Positions 49,521 through 61,947 are shown, counted from the stretch's first letter. The stretch: 64,000 nt of DNA from Pisaster brevispinus (GCA_023634235.1 JAMKCF010000065.1:434001-498000); one strand, 5' to 3'. Made by a program: numbers and translations. The notes: generated by a model from the letters alone, not told the origin.

Positions 49521-49548
49521 ATGGCGTCTCTGTATTTCGACCGGAAAG
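49521..49548 (+). CDS. Candidate first coding exon MASLYFDRK
   Basis: AAAGATGGCG gives a good start context. The frame reads MASLYFDRK plus one base and meets a strong donor (AAAG, then GTAAGA) at 49549. Upstream is a perfect CRE. I do not recognise the protein. If the donor is used, the next exon would be in phase 1. The unspliced frame continues to 49643 without protein-like character. Confidence 0.35.
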
Positions 49549-49727
49549 GTAAGAACAAGTTTGATTCAAAAGTCGTATTTAAACAGCCCATTAAAAATGA
49601 AAACACGAAGAAACTGAACAGGTCGTATTCAAGCTTTGAATGACCCCAGTTTTCCCCGTAAAAGTTGGATATTAAAACCTGAAAAGTCCACATTGTGAGC
49701 AGCTTCCCTGGAGCATGGTGGAATAAA

Positions 49728-49761
49728 ATGGCAGTTGCGCCTTTGTGGGATAAAGTGGTTA
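49728..49761 (+). CDS. Candidate alternative first exon MAVAPLWDKVV
   Basis: ATGGCA at 49728 reads MAVAPLWDKVV plus one base and meets a consensus GTAAGT donor at 49762. It is also phase 1, like the candidate 207 bp upstream, so the two could be alternative starts of one plus-strand gene. A three-codon frame (ATGGTGGAATAA) precedes it. No family is recognised. Confidence 0.35.
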
Positions 49762-50196
49762 GTAAGTACAGGCCTATTTATTAATTGTTATAGCAAGCAA
49801 AGTCTGCGGTTGAGTGTTACATGTGGGTATTGGAGGCATTTTGTTAAGCTTATTAACGTCATTGCCAAATGTTTGTTTTTCCACTAGACACTAATAAATA
49901 ATGCAAACTGTTGTTTGTTGTTGTTGTTGTTGTTTTTTTTTTGGGGGGGCAGGAAATTATAGTTGCCCTTCCCACCCATTTTTTGCCTTTTATGTTGTGT
50001 TTTATTGAGCATAACCACCAAGCATGAGGTTATTGTTCTTCCTCTGTCATTCCAAGATAATTATTTGCACATTACCAGAAACTTGTGAAGTGGGCATGTT
50101 TTTAGTCATGTGCTTACCTAAGCTAATCAATGAGAACAAAATGGCTGTCACCACAGGGGCTGTCACCACACAGTCTTACTCGGGTTTTCACAGGTG

Positions 50197-51155
50197 CAGG
50201 GTTCTGCCCAGGATTTGTTCAGTGGCGGAAAAAAATGGGCGGGCGAAAGTGGGGTAGATGCAGCAAAAAGCAGGGTCAAAGGTCACTCACAAATATAAGA
50301 TGAGGTCACAGCTGTTACAATACCTAGCCTACCAGTAGTTTGATGCAAAATATTTGGTTGTACACTGGACAATTTATCAACAAAATCTCCCATGATTGAT
50401 ACTTATTTATCTAAACACTCAAAGAAGCATACAATTGTCGAAGCAAAAAAAAAAATAGAAAAAAAAGAAAAGAAAAAAAAACGGAAGTGAAGTTTGCAAA
50501 CTTGCGTTTTTGAACGATCTTATCCCCTTATTTCTGCCCTTAATAATACTGTTTTCATCAACAACCATTTCCATGGATTCGTGAATAAAGAATCGCTTGT
50601 TTAAAATCGCTTCTTTTGCAATACATTTTCGATTGAACGATCGGTCGAACGATCGGACAACGCACATTGGGGAAAATTGTGCGGCGTGAGCGATGTGTTT
50701 ATGAGTACGAGGTTACAGTTTTGTATAATATATTACAGGAAGGAGGTCGCGATTAGACTCCACCGCACGTCTTCTAACCCCTGGAAAATTGAGTTGTGTG
50801 TTTCCCTACTCGCCTACGTATTGTAGTAAGGGACATGGAGGAGAGAGCCAGACTAACAAAGTGCATGCGTGTTTTAACGTTCGTATAGTGAAATGAACGA
50901 TCGCAGCTAGTAAAATACCAAGACTAGGGACTTTATCAAGAGAAAACGAGCTGGACATCTTGAATTTACCCGTAGATTTTCTTTTAAAAACCTACATATT
51001 AAGTTAAATAATTAATAATTTGGCAATTGAGTTAATTCACAAAATTTGAAAATTTGACTGGTGGGCGGAAAAAGAGAAAATTCCGTCAGTGGTGGGCGGG
51101 GAATCATGAGTGCCGGGCGGGTTTTCCGGCACCGACCACCGTGGACAGAACCTTG
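50197..51155 (+). mobile_element. 959-bp non-autonomous DNA transposon
   Basis: It starts CAGGGTTCTGCCCA and ends with the near complement of that, 'tggacagaaccttg'. Imperfect inverted similarity continues into the GGCGGAAAA region. It is flanked by an exact CAGGTG target duplication at 50191-50196 and 51156-51161. The interior has GGGCGG-rich subterminal blocks and CGATCGGTCGAACGATCG-like words but no transposase. Ends and target-duplication length resemble the family at 4836-5171. Confidence 0.85.
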
Positions 51156-51385
51156 CAGGTGGTCTGTAAAAGATGGCATAACCCTACGCTAAGCGCATAT
51201 ACACACACTGTGTATACTGTGCGTAATGTGTGAATTACAATGAGACGACGCCTGTACTACTAATTGTTTATAGGTCAAGAAAGCAACTGGAAAATAGATC
51301 TCTGCCTGTTATTTTGGTGAGCCAGTTGGTGAGTTCACTTAACAGAAACATTCAATGATTTCTGTCTTGTCTTTGTGTTTTACAG

Positions 51386-51445
51386 AATTTAGATCAAACA
51401 TTAACACCTTGTCCAGAAACGTCCATAAAACAGTCAAGCATTGAG
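51386..51445 (+). other. Exon-like 60-bp segment
   Basis: It follows a T-rich tract and ACAG acceptor and precedes GAG/GTATCA. In phase 0 it is open for exactly 20 codons (NLDQTLTPCPETSIKQSSIE). In the phase needed by the candidate first exons upstream it reads KFRSNINTL... and hits TGA at 51442-51444. Family unknown. Confidence 0.3.
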
Positions 51446-51449
51446 GTAT

Positions 51450-52260
51450 CAAGCTGTGGGGATGGTCTGAGGTAGATGTACTCTTTGTCATAGTTTGACT
51501 GGATGCAAGATAACTTTTTCTTGAGAGGTGAGTCTAAACATCCTTCTATCATTTCAAAAAGAACACTTTTTCCATGGTACTGGCACTTTCAATTAAAGGT
51601 GAAACAAATCCCAGTTTTTCACCAGCATTAACATTTCAGCTTTTTAGGTATACTTTTTGTGATAACTCAGCTTGTTATTAATTGTGTACTAAATCAGTTG
51701 GTATGTCCATTGTCCAGAGGTTGATTGAATGTGTAATTAGTGCCTTCGTCATCAGGGAAGTGGTAGTTTTCCATCTTAATTCAATACTTTGTTTCTGCAT
51801 GACTCTAGAGCGCCTGTCTGAACCGGGTGTTACTCATTTCAAAACAGTGTTTGGCACTTTCCCTCTCTCTTGGTTTTGCCCTGTTGGATTCCATGTGTCA
51901 ACTCGTTCACTCTATAATAAAATTGGGGACTATCTAGCCTAGTGCTTGTCATCTCATCCGTGTTTATTTTGATTCAAACTGTCGATACTCTCATTCCATA
52001 CTCAATTCTGAGACAAGCTCTTGGTCTCAGTTTCTTGTATTTCTTCTTTGGTTGCAATGATCAAACTTACCAACATCCATTGAAAGTGCTACCCAGACAA
52101 TTATGGCCCTGATCTAAATGCAACAATACACAACTTTTAAATACATTGTAGTGAGTCTAACTGTCTTTTTCGTGGTATTTATTTGTTTGTTTTGTTTTGT
52201 TTTTATCACAGCATTTATACTTTATATAATTTTTTAATATGAACCTGTTTTTATTTTTTG
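51450..52260. other. No gene recognised
   Basis: AT-rich DNA, presumably intron if the flanking segments belong to one transcript. An 86-codon frame at 51682-51942 shows no family. Confidence 0.35.
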
Positions 52261-52267
52261 ATTGCAG

Positions 52268-52484
52268 TGAGTCTGGTGAGCCATTAGAAGGGAATCTTTT
52301 CACTACTCATTGATGTCACAGTAGCCTGGATATTCTGCAACAGCCTTGGACAATGATTGTGCAGTTCTTATGAAAGAAGGTTGATTTGAAATGAGCGGCA
52401 AACCAGGACAGTGATCAATTTCAGCACCACACTGTAGGCCCTGTACGATGTCATTAAAGACCTCTTCAGCCTAAATCTCAATAG
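52268..52484 (+). other. Probable non-coding internal exon
   Basis: A strong polypyrimidine tract and GCAG acceptor (ending 52267) and an ATAG/GTGAGT donor (52485) bracket 217 bp that has stops in all three plus frames. It could be a 5' UTR or lncRNA exon. Confidence 0.35.
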
Positions 52485-52489
52485 GTGAG

Positions 52490-54300
52490 TTAACATGGTT
52501 TAGTTTTCTCCTCAGTGATAAGAAAATAAGGATCTAGAAGTGCAAACATCTTACAAAGATCTGAACAAGTCGAATAATGGTACAGTTTGAAATGAGATAC
52601 TCCATTCATTGGTATCACACAGGATTTACAGGTTAAAGATATCCATTTAATGCAAAGTTCAGATCATTGTAATACAAGTTGATGTTCAGTAGAATAAAGT
52701 ATTGCTGTCTAAACCCAACCATAAGATTGCATTTTAGGAAATGAAACAAAGGTCCAATCCTTAATTAGTCACTGACAAGCTGGAAACTTCCAATAGCATT
52801 TAAGACAATGACTTGAAGGTTGTAAGTATTACAATCCATACAAACCAAATAATGCTACCGAGCATTAACTCTTGAGCATCTGTAATTGACATACCTTTTG
52901 GTATTACAATAAATATGTTTGTATTTTGCTCATATGTGATGGTAAAAGAAAAGCATACAGCTGTTATTTTTAAACATTTATTATTTCATCTCCGAATGAG
53001 ATGATCAAAATATCTTCCATTTTATGTCAAATAACTTGATTATTATTGCAGCTAGTTTGCTACTATGCTTGTAATGGGTGAGTTTGTAAGAGCATACATT
53101 GTCCAGTAGAGTTGAACAATATTATAGCAGATGCAATATTGTACGTTCAGTTCAATCAAAAGCAGTATCCATTCTGATAAAACCACCGTGATAACACAAC
53201 CCTTTATTATATGGTTGATAGGCAGAATAATGTGTCTGTGACTGATTTGAAGAATGGTCTAAATTATTTTTGAGTCTGCTACAAAGTGACATCAGTCAAA
53301 GCACTACTTAGGAAAGCATGCCATAAAGCTGAAGTATGTTGTACATGGAATCATTCAATGGGAAAGTCTTGTTATTAATGATCAATGTTGAGGCAGACCA
53401 TTTGAAGTTATGCAATAAAAAATAAGATTAATCATTGTTATTTTGATCTACAAAATTCAACTAAGTAAAAAATAATTGCTTTGCCACATGCATCCAGTTT
53501 ATGTGACAACCTGAGCCCACTGTGAAGTCCAGGTATTTTAAGTTTGGTGTGGGTTTTGTTTCATTGGAATTGAGGATGGATTTAACTTCTTGTGCTCCTC
53601 ACAATGTACTCAAGATAAATTTTGTATGCTGTGTCAACAACAGTTGACATAATTTTTTACCTGTAGAAGTGATAAGTGAAGACAAATTGCAGGACTTGTA
53701 TACATTTAGGGGAACAATTGACCATGCAAATTATTCAAGCTAGTACCAATCGACGCAAAGAGTAAAGTTTCCAATAAGAGAATAGCACTTGCTGCAACCG
53801 ACAAACCAACATTGCTTATTTTGATTTCAGCAAATAAAATAAGCCTGCTATAAAATGCAAAGAGAGATTCACTTTTCTTGTTTTTTTTTCACTAAAATGT
53901 GAAAAACTAAATTTGCACATATATTAAATAAAAACTATGGAGGAAAGGGTTCTCCTCTTCAAAAAACCAATGCTTTGATTCAGTGGTTGGTTAGGTCTCG
54001 ATCTTGACACCACACCATCTCTTCTATCATCTTCTTGACCCTCTGTAGTTATAAACTCATCCATGGCATTTCTCACACCACTTGTCCAACTGAGTTCATT
54101 ATCTTGGGGTCAGTGATACAAATTACCTGCTACTGTCCCTTCTATTATACCCACTGACCTATGTTTTCTCTGGATCTTCTTTCTCATAATGATCTGGCTG
54201 GAACTCAACTCAAGCCCCTTCTTGTCCTAAATTCAAAGACTTTTAAAATGTTTTTAATTTTATGGGAACAACAGGTTCTTTCCAACCTAAATATTTGAAA
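52490..54300. other. No gene recognised
   Basis: AT-rich DNA with no ORF of note and no defined repeat. Confidence 0.4.
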
Positions 54301-54304
54301 GAGA

Positions 54305-54520
54305 TTATCATGACCTTAAAATGACACAGCTGTTGACCCTTGACACAGTTGGGATCCATTTGACACATTTTGGATCAATCTGACAAAACTGTTGGTCCAT
54401 TTGACACAGTTGCAATCCATTCGACACAATTGTTTTCCATTTTACACATCTGTTGATCCATTTGACACAGTTGAAAGCCATTTGAAACAGCTGCAGTGTT
54501 GATCCATTTGATCAGAGGGT
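54305..54520 (+). repeat. Degenerate short tandem repeat, about 23-bp unit
   Basis: About nine diverged copies built on 'gttgatccatttgacaca'. It grades into unrelated sequence at both ends. Confidence 0.75.
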
Positions 54521-57430
54521 CATGTGATGCAGAACAGCAAACAGAAGCATTGGCATCATTCTTAATTTAATTACCAAAGTGATCAAAAAGTCAGTGAACA
54601 ATTTGAAGACAAAGATTAAAGAACTTTGTACATTAATTATGTATATGTGACTTTTCAATACAATGAAGGCATGCACTTTCACCAGAATCTCTGAAAGTGT
54701 CCTGCCCCACTTCTTCCACAAAGAGAGGCGCTACTTTGCAACAATCACCACCATCTGTACTTCTTCCTTCTTGATCTCATTGAATGTTGAGGCTCTACTT
54801 TGCCTTCAACCTTCACCACTACTAGTCCATTTTCCTTATAGGCCTATATCTTGTTTTATTGTTGAGGCAATACTTTGCCTTCAACCTTCACCTCTGCCTT
54901 TTTACCCGTAATGCCCAACCTAGTCTCCTGAGGACTATGTCATATTTGTCCTCTATAATTGTCACATGATTGTACCTGACATGAAATTTATAAAAAACTT
55001 TTACCAATTAGGACTGTACAGGTACATGTAGACTCTCTACAGCTTTAACAATTCAATTCCTGCAGATGGAATAGGGTCAAATTAAAACTTGCTCTGTAGG
55101 ACTAATTTTGTATAGTCATGAAAGTGTTTTAGCACTAAATTAACCCCCCAAAACAAAACCAAAAAAACCATTGTTTTTTACAGGAAACTTCTTCTTTTGG
55201 GAAGTATAGCTCTGAAAATAACTGTGGATGCAATGAACATTTGTAAATCTTTCAGGCTGATCTTATCCTTGAATTTGATATTCAACAATTGTCAAAGAAA
55301 TACACGGGCAGTGTTGTCAAAAGATTTCATGACTACTTCTAACACCTTTTTTTTATTCAGAAATTTTCAATAGCTTTGTGTAGTTTCAATTCAGCTGATG
55401 TTATTCCTTCATGTTAAGACTTTGGTCAATGACTTTTTCCATTTAGCACTCAGAGTAACTTCTGGTATCACAAACTGAACCAATCCGTAATATTACATGT
55501 TCAGTTATACATGTCTTTACATGTATACCTCAATTTTGACATTGATTTTATGTGTCTAGTCATCAAACCATTCAGTCTAACTGTGTTCCTGTAATGTTTA
55601 TTTGGAATTATGTTAAAGACATGGTAGTAAGAGTGCTTTTCAAAAAAGTGTTTGGTATCTTCATCTGAAAACAAAGTTGGTATAACCTAATAATGGTTCT
55701 TATCCAAACTGATTTAAGATTAAAAGATAAGGCCGAAAAAGGACGGTATTAATTTAAATTTTGTTAGCCTTTGAAACAGGCATAACATGTACAAAATGAA
55801 CATACATGGAATCAGTAAATTACATTTAATTTACATTTCTTGAAAGCTAGAGCATTATAAGGAATAGTCTCTTCCCAAAGCCATTGACATACCATGTCTT
55901 TAGCATATTTTGTACAATGTTCTTTTTAGTTCATACAGTTTCATATGGTTTCATTACCATACCAAAAACTCAACACCCACAGAACTATAATTTTTTCAGA
56001 ATCTCTTTCAAGTTCATTTCTTTGGCAAAAAGCTACTGGAATGTTATAAAAAGGACTGATCTTACTGTAAATTCCATTATGATCATTCATGACTACTACC
56101 TGAGTATTAACAAGAAAGCTAACATGCCGAAACTGTAATCCAAGCTGTTTTAGAACAAAAAGTGTGGGTTTTTTCTATTTGTTTTTAATAATTAAACTCA
56201 GAATTAAATAATTTATGCAACCAGACATTTTCATTTGGGGGGCTGGTGGGGGGCTAAGGACTTATGTATCCAAGCATGAATTTGTACCTTTTTTTTTACT
56301 CGTGGTGGAGGGGGGGGGGGCATTGATACTCTCAGCATGTCTGATACTTGATATTAATGCCCTTGTCAGGGAAATATTCCAATTACAAATTAAATATAAT
56401 TCAAGGAACTTCCACATGGGAAATAATACTCTGTCAGTGCTGAAACTGAATCAGTAAACTTAGACTTTATATTAGACATAAATATTTTTTGAATTCCAAC
56501 ACATAAACAAACAACTATCTTATTGGGTTTTTTTTAGCCAAAAATGAAATAGTCTTGACTTCTGAAGAAGCCCTGTTGTCAATATTGTATCACTCAATGA
56601 ACATTTGAAATGACTGACTCAAATAACAGTTTTAGTGCATCATCTTGTTGCAGTGTTCAGACTGCATACAAGCACGAGTGTTATTTAAAACAGAAAATAT
56701 TCCATTACGTTGTGTTCTTCATAACAAAATTTGGTTTGTTTAAGTGATGGCATTCTACTTATAGTCTCTAAGACGTACATTTTGGGAAATTTCTGTTTTC
56801 ACAATTTAAACAAGTGAAAAAAACAGTTCATAGAAATGTCATTGTTTCTTTTTTCAATGATTACCAAAACCCTTCTACTATTCGACTTGTCAGTATCATC
56901 CACTGGTTTGGAATAATAGATAAACTATCTGCAATAATGCTTCTACATAGTAATTCTGTTATCTGTGCAGTTGTGAGACAATACACAAGCCTAGCAGTTT
57001 ATTAGATAGTTGGAAAATCTGCTGGAAAAAAGTATGACTGTTTTTAAGAACTGAAAACCATGTTTGAGTATTATCTAGTCATAGGAGTTCTAAAAGTTGT
57101 TGTTAGTGTTAACTTCAATGTTTAGGATAAAACAGATCTTGTCATCATCAAAATGATAGTTTACCCAAAGTGTAAGGTTTCTGTTAGAGATTCTTCTTTC
57201 ATGGCATGTTTAGTACAGTGTAAACAAACTGTTATCAACCATTCATTATTAGACAAAAAACATCCCCAGAAACATAAACCCATGAGGTAGTTTGTTTGAA
57301 CAGAAATCATTCATTGCAAACGTTGATAGCTACAACTGAACTTTTCATGTGACTGAACATGTGATATTTTATTAACGCATGGAATTGTATAAGAGTGCAA
57401 CAAAACATAGACTTAGATTCTTTCTGGCAA
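54521..57430. other. No gene recognised
   Basis: It includes a short direct duplication of 'tactttgccttcaaccttca' (about 54797 and 54871) and a G run at 56310-56320. The rest is AT-rich without recognised exons. Confidence 0.4.
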
Positions 57431-58045
57431 TAGTTATCAGATGGTTAACATGAAGGAGATATTAGGAGTGGTCAGTAACTGGACTTGGATTCGTGTGGTG
57501 ATGACCATCAGAATAATGGGTCCAATCCCTGACTGCAAAATAAAAACAGAGATGCAAAAAGGAGAGTTCAGTAGCTAGACTACCTGATGAAAGTAGTTAA
57601 CATAATACAGAGATATAAGGAGTGGTCAGTAACTGGATTTGTGTTCTTTTGGCGATGGCCTTCAGAAAAATGGGTCCAACCCCTGACTGCAAAAAGTCAA
57701 AATAAATGAGCAGATATAAAGAGTACCATACTGTATAACAAGACTACTGGATGGAAGTTGTTGATGTTATGAAGAGGACATATTATGTGTGGTCAGTAAC
57801 TGGGTTAGGATTCTTTTGGCGATGGTCATCAGAATGATTAATCTGACCCCTGGCAGCATATTGTCTATAAAAATGGAGAAATAGGGAATGGTCAGTAACT
57901 GGGCTTGAATTCTTGTGTCGAAGGTCATAAGAGTAATGGGTCCTACATCTGGCTTTGAAAGGTCTCCATGAAATTGGAGATACATTTATGAGGTGTGGAA
58001 AATAACTGGACTTGGATTCTTTGGTGATGGTCATCTCAACAATTG
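57430..58045 (+). repeat. Old, diverged tandem repeat
   Basis: At least five diverged copies share 'gtggtcagtaactggacttg', followed about 40 bp later by 'atcagaataatgggtcca'. Spacing varies from about 110 to 180 bp. The minus-strand frames of 72 and 125 codons here are repeat-derived. Confidence 0.75.
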
Positions 58046-59190
58046 GTCTGACTTGCTTCACTGTACGTCTAAGACCCACATGCACAGCATTTATCCAGCC
58101 TTTGCCTAACTGTTTGATAACTATTGCCTTAATGTATGTACAACCAATGGTTTCTAACAAAGCTCACTACAGAAGTTCTGAACAGACTTGATTATAGAAA
58201 TAGAGTTTTATTGAAGAAGGGAAGGGGCACATGAGGGTATAATGTACATAATATGTCCCTTTGTTTGGAGAAATTTACTGGGGGGAGATTCCCAAAACAA
58301 AATTTTAATTTTGTTGTATCAACTAACTTTTTCCACTGTACTGTACATGCCATGAACAGTCGTAAAGTTTACTTCATAAGTTGTTTAATATAAAACAGAT
58401 ATAAGATTCAATTTGCTTGGCATTCAATGTTTAACCTAGCAGCTGTGTAGTTGATGTTCTACATGTCCTGTTTTAATTGTACAATACGTCAGATTGAAAA
58501 AGATTTGGCTGAAAAATAATTCCACAATCTCAAAAAAGAAATCATAAATTGTGTGGAATGTAGAGCTTAACCTACAGCCGATTATTAAATATGTTTTTAT
58601 TGCCAACCTGGTCACATGCTGCTTTAGGGACTTTGTAAGGGTAGCGGGTAGCAGGAGCTACTTCAGGATCTGTCACTCCTGCCCACGTGATGTTACAGGT
58701 CCACTTTCCCTCAGTGGTTCCACCTGGTTGGGCCCTACCCGGGGTTAAGGGTATATTGAGAAACTCATAACCAAGCAGTAAAGACTTCATTGCTGTACTT
58801 GAATGGCTGATAAACATTTACAAGAAAGGAACACACAGAGCTTGGAGAAGATGGATCAGCATTTAGCCACTATCTGCTTAGACTTCTCAGATTAGCCATG
58901 GATCATTTTCAAATGAGATATCTGACGCTGCCGCCAAAACAGTAAGATTCTGATAAGAATTTTCACCAGTTTGTCAAAGTGAAGAAGTGTTCCAACCAAG
59001 GAAAGACTTGCCAATGATGCTGCAATAATCACAACGACCTAAGGTCCGGTGCAGATAAAGATATAAACCAATGGAGGATGTATGTATCCATTGCTAACAG
59101 CGGACTGATGACATCAAGATTGTTACAACCTATTCATCAGTCCTGTCCTGCACCCAATCCAACAACTGTTACCAAAAGAAACTTAAACCG
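58046..59190. other. No gene called
   Basis: 58577-58770 is GC-richer. Its minus frame reads through GGTTEGKWTCNITWAGVTDP and PATRYPYKVPKAACDQ, which looks protein-like, but I know no family and the splice sites are weak. Confidence 0.3.
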
Positions 59191-59560
59191 GAGGAGAGTT
59201 TTAAGAATGTTAAACTACAACTTGATGATATTAAGGAGTGCATTCACATTCAGCAATAACAACAGAACTGATACCAGCAACCAAAGGAGACGTTTAAAAC
59301 CTAAAAACACTGCAATTTGATGGTATCGTCGAATGGATTCACATTTAGCTAAATTTCAACAGAACTGTTATCAACTTCAACAGGAGACCATGTAAGACTG
59401 CAACCTGATGATATCCAGGAACGGAGTCACAGAAACTAACATCATCAAAACTGTCTTTAAAGAATGGAGGAGGCTCCTGAGAATGCTAATGGATGGAATC
59501 TGAACAAACTTTACCAACAGAACTGTTATCAATAACCAGAATGGAATGTAAATGAAGGAT
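59190..59560 (+). repeat. Diverged tandem repeat, about 110-120 bp unit
   Basis: About three degenerate copies share 'acagaactgttatcaa', 'aggagac' and 'ctgatgatat'. Confidence 0.55.
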
Positions 59561-59569
59561 TGATCCACT

Positions 59570-60530
59570 TTACATCAAAGCCTGCATTCCATTCCAAAAA
59601 TAATATTGTAAAAATTATATAATGCATGTGACTGGGTGGCTGTTCAAGTTTGTTATTAATTCCCTTTATATTGAAATGTTTATATTTAATTAAAAATATT
59701 TAGATGTTTTTTCTTCTACGGGGAGGTACGTAAACACACAACCTAATTTGAAGTTCCAAAAATTAATCATAATGACAGTAATGGAGTGCTGTAAAGCACA
59801 ATTCCACCATAAGGTGCTGAAAGCAAAAGAAAAGTGTATAAAGTTTACAGTTTCTACAATCATCATAAGATTTGTTCGTTTTTCATTAATGCTTCAGGTT
59901 TCCAAATGAAAATTTCCAATAACAACAAATTAAATGAACAACTTGTGCAAGATTGAGGGTCAATACGTTCCCCTTTAAAGAAAAGTGAAATAACTAGACA
60001 TTTCATTAGACCCTTATATTGGATTTACAGGTAGACTGAATAATAACGGTGACAGACAAGGTGTCGCTTCTCCAACTTCTGATGTTTTTCAAGGATAATT
60101 TTATTAATCACATTAAAGTGATTCATTTGGATTGGTTCCGTTTGTCCATAATTTACTCATTAAAAAAACATTTTATCTTAAAAGGAAATCAAATTAAATT
60201 GAATTCAAATTAATAACCTTTTTTTTATTATTTATCATCTCCATAAAGCATAACTATGCATATTAGGAAAACCCATAACTATCTTCTTCTTTCAAATTGA
60301 CAGTGCCTAATAATAAGAAATAAGATCATAACAAACAATGCATTCATCTACTGTTATTTTCAAATACTTATTTCTGTTGTTAATTTCCTGTGGTGGTATA
60401 TTTTTTGCCTTTCATCTCTATACATCCAGGCCGATAACTCACTTTTTATTTCCTTTAAATTTACATGGATTTGATTTCCAATCCCTTTTCACATGTCTTG
60501 GTTTTCTTCTCTCCCAAATTAAAGGGTTTC
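59570..60530. other. No gene recognised
   Basis: AT-rich DNA. The end of this stretch runs directly into the 39-bp satellite. Confidence 0.4.
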
Positions 60531-60535
60531 GTTTT

Positions 60536-61196
60536 TCCTCTCAAATCACTGACCTTTGATCATGTGAGGCCACTTCTCAAATCACTGACCTTTGATCATG
60601 TGAAGCCACTTCTCAAATCACTGACCTTTGATCATGTGTGGATGCCACTTCTCAAATCACTGACCTTTGGTCATGTGTGGATGCCACTTCTCAAATCACT
60701 GACCTTTGGTCATGTGTGGATGCCACTTCTCAAATCACTGACCTTTGATCATGTGTGGATGCCACTTCTCAAATCACTGACCTTTGATCATGTGTGGATG
60801 CCACTTCTCAAATCACTGACCTTTGATCTTGTGTGGATGCCACTTCTCAAATCACTGACCTTTGATCATGTGTGGATGCCACTTCTCAAATCACTGACCT
60901 TTGATCATGTGTGGATGCCACTTCTCAAATCACTGACCTTTGATCATGTGTGGATGCCACTTCTCAAATCACTGACCTTTGATCATGTGTGGATGCCACT
61001 TCTCAAATCACTCACCCTTGATCACGTGATGCCCCTTCTCAAGTCACTGACCTTTGATCATCTTTGATCATGTGATGCCCCTTCTCAAATCACTGACCTT
61101 TGATCATGTGATGCCCCTTCTCAAATCACTGACTATTGATCATGTGTGGATGTCACTTCTCAAATCACTGACCTTTGTGGATCATGTGTGGATGCC
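60536..61196 (+). repeat. 39-bp satellite carrying TCF/LEF-type motifs
   Basis: About 17 copies of 'cttctcaaatcactgacctt' plus 'tgatcatgtgtggatgcca', with a few units 33-36 bp long. Twelve copies contain the exact TCF/LEF consensus CCTTTGATC (first 60553-60561, last 61097-61105). The overlapping TGACCTTTG is also a nuclear-receptor-like half-site. Unit length is 13 codons, so a 200-codon frame (LLKSLTFDHVWMP repeats) stays open. It has no other sign of being a protein. Confidence 0.92.
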
Positions 61197-61199
61197 AAT

Positions 61200-61940
61200 T
61201 GGGGTAATTTTAGAATATAGAAGACATGCAGAAGACGATATGCACTTTTTTGTTCTTCTTGATATAAAAATAGATTTGATATTTTGACAACTCATTAGAA
61301 ATCAACTCAAGATGAGCAAACTTAATGTTTAGATGCATCCCTCCTTGATTCCAGCCCAATTACTCAACTCCTTCAGATGGAGTTTTCTAGAAGATCCAAA
61401 CCATAATGAACTGCCTCAACTTGGTCAAGGATTAGAATAATCTGGACAATGTATGCTTTTATGATGTTAGAATATAGGCTTAGAAAATTAGCTGATATGT
61501 TATTGATTAACGTTATTGATTCGAATCGGCCAAGGCAGGGTACAGGAAATTTGACAGTCAATCAGATTTAAATCATTTCATTCTATCAACATCATCTGAT
61601 TGCTGGAAGAACATCTCAAAATCAATGATAAATGTATTGTCTATAGCTCACGTTTTGATGTAAATGAAATACTAAAACATTTGTGTCACAACAGACCATT
61701 TCCTTTAACAAGAACAGCATTTACTGCTAGTGATCTATGTAACAGTAATGACTGGTTATAAGTGTTGCATAAGAATTGTATACGGTGCTCTCAAGTTAAG
61801 TGGATGTTAACTTTTTTAAAGGTTCATTGTTACAAAAAAGCAAACTGACAATAATAAAGAGAACTGTCGCGTCTTCATCCTGTACCCTGCCTTTCAAAAC
61901 TTGGATCAACATGAAAGTCTAATTCATTTACTTCATTTTG
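61200..61940. other. No gene recognised
   Basis: AT-rich DNA, with a good acceptor (TTTGTTTGCAG) at its end. Confidence 0.4.
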
Positions 61941-61947
61941 TTTGCAG

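Noticed and set aside
60465..61067. 200-codon frame of 13-residue repeats
   Set aside because: Entirely explained by the 39-bp satellite; the non-repeat start has no signal or domain.
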